This document shows, piece by piece, positions 5,693-7,596 of a stretch of DNA of 7,596 nt. Made by a program: the position numbers and the translations under genes. The DNA is from Nitrospirota bacterium (GTDB lineage Bacteria > Nitrospinota_A > UBA7883), in NCBI GenBank assembly GCA_011052055.1, contig DRJW01000370.1, forward strand, positions 1 to 7,596, written 5' to 3'. Under the pieces are notes generated by a model. The model was not told the DNA's origin. It worked only from the letters and a program-made list of their open reading frames with translations, and made no database searches. The first letter of the stretch is position 1, and every line of letters starts with the position of its first letter.

Positions 5693-5710
5693 TGCTTTTT
5701 CAGCTGACTG

Positions 5711-6292
5711 CTAATTATCGAGTTTTTTCTGAAATTCGTAGTTAAATGAAGCCCCTTCGATTTTGTATGAAGCCTTAAACGAAATATCTTTTGCGTCCAG
5801 AGGCCAGGCGAAAGCGTATCTTTTGTCTCTTATGATAATCTTTCCCGGTTCACTCAGCTGTGCGCGATGGACCGTGCCATTTAAAGGCGTTATATAAATC
5901 TTGTCGTTTACCTCCAGCTTATAATGCGTAAAAACATCGAATATTTTTCTATAGGAGGCGGCTCTGGCTTCGACGTATCCGTTTTGCGTGTAGTTGATAA
6001 AATCGAGCCGCCGTTTAGTTATGCTCACTCCTTTCGCTTTGGCGTCCATAACAATCTGGCCGCTCGTCGCTGTGTCTCGTAACAGGCCAAGGTCTTTTTT
6101 GCGAAGATAGCTTTTTGTCTCTTTCGATCCGAAATTTTTGTATAAAACTTTAAGCGTCCCGGAGCCGTCGCCGCCTATCATCAAGGAAAACTCCTCCCCG
6201 GCGTATTGTAGCCCGCACCCCGCCCATATGACCGCCGCAACGGCAAACATAGCTGTAACGCTATAGAAACGCTTTTTAACCAACCCCCCCAT
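5711..6292 (-). CDS. Hypothetical lipoprotein
   Basis: A 193-residue protein I do not recognise. The N-terminus MGGLVKKRF, a hydrophobic stretch at 10-22 and W23-A-G-C26 form a type II signal peptide: C26 would be lipidated and the protein anchored in the cell envelope. W at the -3 position of the lipobox is unusual. The mature part is rich in alternating beta-type segments and carries S-L-M-I-G-G-D-G-S-G-T-L-K-V right after the Cys, weakly reminiscent of LppM/DUF3153-type lipoproteins. No catalytic motif is visible. I chose the ATG at 6292 rather than the longest start at 6439, because the extension overlaps the deacetylase gene and would bury the signal peptide. The ribosome site is weak (GGTGA about 10 bases upstream), and the start codon is followed at once by GGGGGG. 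It lies 106 bases downstream of the deacetylase gene with its own promoter candidate. Confidence 0.75.
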   Translation of the reverse strand: MGGLVKKRFYSVTAMFAVAAVIWAGCGLQYAGEEFSLMIGGDGSGTLKVLYKNFGSKETKSYLRKKDLGLLRDTATSGQIVMDAKAKGVSITKRRLDFINYTQNGYVEARAASYRKIFDVFTHYKLEVNDKIYITPLNGTVHRAQLSEPGKIIIRDKRYAFAWPLDAKDISFKASYKIEGASFNYEFQKKLDN

Positions 6293-6342
6293 ATCTAAAT
6301 CATCACCAAAGAAATGACATGGTAAATATTTGTAGAAACAAT

Positions 6343-6371
6343 ATGTTACGAGATTGTACAACAAACGGCAA
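6343..6371 (-). promoter_or_regulatory. Candidate promoter of the lipoprotein gene
   Basis: On the minus strand TTGCCG (6371-6366) and TAACAT (6348-6343) are separated by 17 bases. The start would be near 6336, about 44 bases before the lipoprotein ATG. Matches are moderate. The -35 and spacer lie within a 39-bp dyad. Confidence 0.4.
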
Positions 6372-6390
6372 GTCCGCTCCAAGTACAATC
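6352..6390. repeat. Nested dyad GATTGTAC...GTACAATC over the lipoprotein promoter
   Basis: Perfect 8-bp arms lie at 6352-6359 and 6383-6390, with centres 31 bases apart (about three helical turns). An inner CGG (6366-6368) / CCG (6374-6376) pair shares exactly the same midpoint, 6371. It begins 9 bases after the deacetylase stop. No T-run follows on the minus strand, so an operator is more likely than a terminator. Confidence 0.45.
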
Positions 6391-6398
6391 GCCCAGGC

Positions 6399-7334
6399 TT
6401 AATGAACAGGTTTTGCCAGCTCCCCCACATGGGCGGCAACCGACTCTTTGAGCGCCTGGATGTTATAACCCCCTTCTAGCGTCGACACTACCGGTTTGGA
6501 TCCGGCGAGATTGAGTATTTTTTTCGTAATCGTGGCGTATCCTCTGGCAGTCAGCGAAAGACCAGCGAGCGGGTCATCAATGTGTGCGTCAAAACCGGCC
6601 GAGATAAATATAATATCGGGCTTGAATTTTGTGAGCGAGGGGATGATCTGGCTATCGAACTTATCATAATACTCCTCGTCGCCCGCTCCGGCAAACATAG
6701 GAATATTCATGTTCGTCCCCTCGGCGCCCGCCCCTCCCCGCTCAGACTCCATGCCTGTGCCCGGATAGTGATGAGCCTGATGCAAAGAGATAAAAAACAG
6801 AGACGGGTCGTCATAAAAAGCGTTTTGGGTACCGTTGCCATGATGAACGTCGAAATCTATGATCGCTGTTTTTTGCGCGCCATACGCTTTTTGCGCGTGA
6901 CGGGCGCCGATGGCTACGTTGTTAAAAAGGCAAAAGCCCATCGCCCGGCTCGATTCGGCGTGATGGCCCGGCGGCCTTACAGCGCAAAAAGCGTTCGCAT
7001 GGCTTTTATCCATAACACAATCCACCGCCTCTATTAAAGCTCCGGCCGCAGTCGTGGCCGCCATCCATGAGTCGGGACAGATAATGGTGTCTGCGTCCAT
7101 CGACCTTTCGCCGGACAGGCATCTCTCCTCCACAAAGCGTATATATCCAGAGTCGTGAACCGCTTCAAGCTGTTGTCTGTCAGCAGGATCGGGGGATATC
7201 CATTCGAGGCGGTCGGCGAACGGAGCCGACTCCAAAGCCGGGATAACCGCCCTCAACCGCTCGGCGCTTTCGGGGTGATCGCCTGTGTCGTGCTTTAAAA
7301 AAACAGGATCGTAGAAAACGGCTGTCTTTAGCAC
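6399..7334 (-). CDS. Histone deacetylase/AcuC superfamily zinc deacetylase
   Basis: A 311-residue cytoplasmic metal-dependent amidohydrolase, full length for the bacterial family, which removes acetyl groups from lysines, polyamines or small acyl compounds. Visible motifs, in order: D16-T-G-D-H-P-E-S-A-E-R26; RPPGHH with catalytic H124/H125; GFCLFNN at 133-139; zinc ligands D162 and H164 in DFDVHHGNGTQ; D249 in SAGFDAH; catalytic Y290 in LEGGYN. All key residues are intact. The pattern is closest to class II HDAC-like bacterial enzymes (AcuC, acetylpolyamine amidohydrolase); the substrate cannot be assigned. The start is GTG at 7334, which matches the usual family N-terminus; there is no upstream in-frame ATG/GTG/TTG before a stop, and no clear ribosome site. 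A perfect hairpin sits 9 bases upstream. The stop of an upstream partial frame lies 48 bases away, so the gene may belong to an operon with it. Confidence 0.93.
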   Translation of the reverse strand: MLKTAVFYDPVFLKHDTGDHPESAERLRAVIPALESAPFADRLEWISPDPADRQQLEAVHDSGYIRFVEERCLSGERSMDADTIICPDSWMAATTAAGALIEAVDCVMDKSHANAFCAVRPPGHHAESSRAMGFCLFNNVAIGARHAQKAYGAQKTAIIDFDVHHGNGTQNAFYDDPSLFFISLHQAHHYPGTGMESERGGAGAEGTNMNIPMFAGAGDEEYYDKFDSQIIPSLTKFKPDIIFISAGFDAHIDDPLAGLSLTARGYATITKKILNLAGSKPVVSTLEGGYNIQALKESVAAHVGELAKPVH

Positions 7335-7343
7335 GGTTTTAAC

Positions 7344-7362
7344 GCTTTGCGAACCGCAAAGC
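7344..7362. repeat. Perfect 8-bp hairpin in front of the deacetylase start
   Basis: GCTTTGCG (7344-7351), loop AAC, CGCAAAGC (7355-7362). On the minus strand it occupies the place where a ribosome site for the GTG at 7334 would be, ending 9 bases before it, and is followed by GTTAAAACC without a T-run. It could limit translation, or be a weak terminator or processing site between the partial upstream gene and the deacetylase. Confidence 0.5.
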
Positions 7363-7382
7363 TAGCATCTGCTCGAAGGGCC

Positions 7383-7596
7383 TCAACCGCCGCCTTTAAA
7401 AACAATGACTATCCATCCGATTATAACGGAGAACAGCAATAGATTTGAGAGAAACCGGAGGGTAAGAAAATCGGGCATGATTGCGTTGAACCTGATATCG
7501 ACCGCACGGGCCAATCTGGTCAGCGCCCTCAGCCAAATCCAGAGGGGCCGCAACCGCCGCCGCCCCCGCCAGAAAAAGAGGGGCCTGAAGAGCCCA
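7383..7596 (-). CDS. Partial gene running off the right edge, small membrane protein candidate
   Basis: Reading inward from base 7595, an open frame of 70 codons ends at TGA (7385-7383); its beginning may lie beyond the window. The second half is convincing: RFNAIMPDFLTLRFL, then a hydrophobic helix LLLFSVIIGWIVIVF, then KGGG, which is one membrane segment at the extreme C-terminus. The first half is Arg- and Trp-rich and may be non-coding, because a second minus frame that is Gly-rich stops at 7529. The real gene may therefore begin inside the window at TTG (about 7514) or at ATG (7478), neither with a good ribosome site. I do not recognise the family. It lies 48 bases before the deacetylase start on the same strand. 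Confidence 0.42.
   Translation of the reverse strand, partial: GLFRPLFFWRGRRRLRPLWIWLRALTRLARAVDIRFNAIMPDFLTLRFLSNLLLFSVIIGWIVIVFKGGG

Noticed and set aside
5563..5745. Plus-strand 60-codon frame between the signalling operon and the lipoprotein gene
   Set aside because: It has no ribosome site, crosses two terminator-like hairpins and overlaps the lipoprotein 3' end.
6293..6439. Longer start for the lipoprotein at 6439
   Set aside because: It would overlap the deacetylase gene by 41 bases and bury a good lipoprotein signal peptide behind about 49 unlikely residues.
6582..7037. Plus-strand 151-codon frame inside the deacetylase gene
   Set aside because: It is antisense to intact catalytic motifs; a shadow frame.

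Overview
The window reads as chromosome of a Gram-negative bacterium. The evidence is a partial protein with an outer-membrane beta-barrel C-terminus, a lipobox-type lipoprotein, and soluble PAS-type two-component proteins of the kind common in Desulfobacterota, Nitrospinota and other proteobacteria-like lineages. Base composition is near balanced. I cannot assign a genus. No tRNA, rRNA, CRISPR array, insertion sequence or integrase was seen.

Layout, left to right. (1) 1-143: the last 46 codons of a plus-strand gene, probably an outer-membrane beta-barrel. (2) 144-286: a short spacer whose right half is an imperfect array of a GCCCCGGCTT-like unit, running into the stop codon of the next gene. 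(3) 287-706, minus: a cysteine-free Fur-superfamily regulator of Irr/PerR type. (4) 707-1037: an AT-rich divergent control region with a promoter candidate for the regulator, a 17-bp palindrome TTTAGA-N5-TCTAAA resembling an Irr box, and a second dyad nearer the plus-strand gene. (5) 1038-1385, plus: a small single-domain metal-binding cupin, followed by a terminator. (6) 5426-1496, minus: a tight three-gene signalling operon. It encodes a soluble three-PAS histidine kinase whose first PAS looks like the heme PAS of FixL, then a REC-HisKA-HATPase-REC hybrid kinase (8-bp overlap), then a stand-alone receiver protein (3-bp gap). A good sigma70-type promoter precedes the operon, framed by a 9-bp inverted repeat centred on the promoter spacer. 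(7) 7334-5711, minus: a zinc-dependent deacetylase of the histone deacetylase/AcuC superfamily, then an unrecognised 193-residue lipoprotein with its own promoter candidate inside a 39-bp dyad, then two terminator-like hairpins. (8) 7383-7596, minus: a partial reading frame ending in one membrane segment and running off the right edge.

How the genes may work together (inference): the kinase operon looks like a cytoplasmic redox or oxygen-sensing phosphorelay. It has three receivers and two transmitters but no DNA-binding, enzymatic or Hpt domain, so its output must lie elsewhere. The Irr-like regulator most likely controls the divergent cupin gene and perhaps itself in response to iron, heme or peroxide. 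Together the Irr-type regulator and the FixL-type PAS suggest a locus concerned with iron, heme and oxygen, but nothing in the sequence proves a link between the two units. The deacetylase/lipoprotein pair looks like a separate transcription unit.
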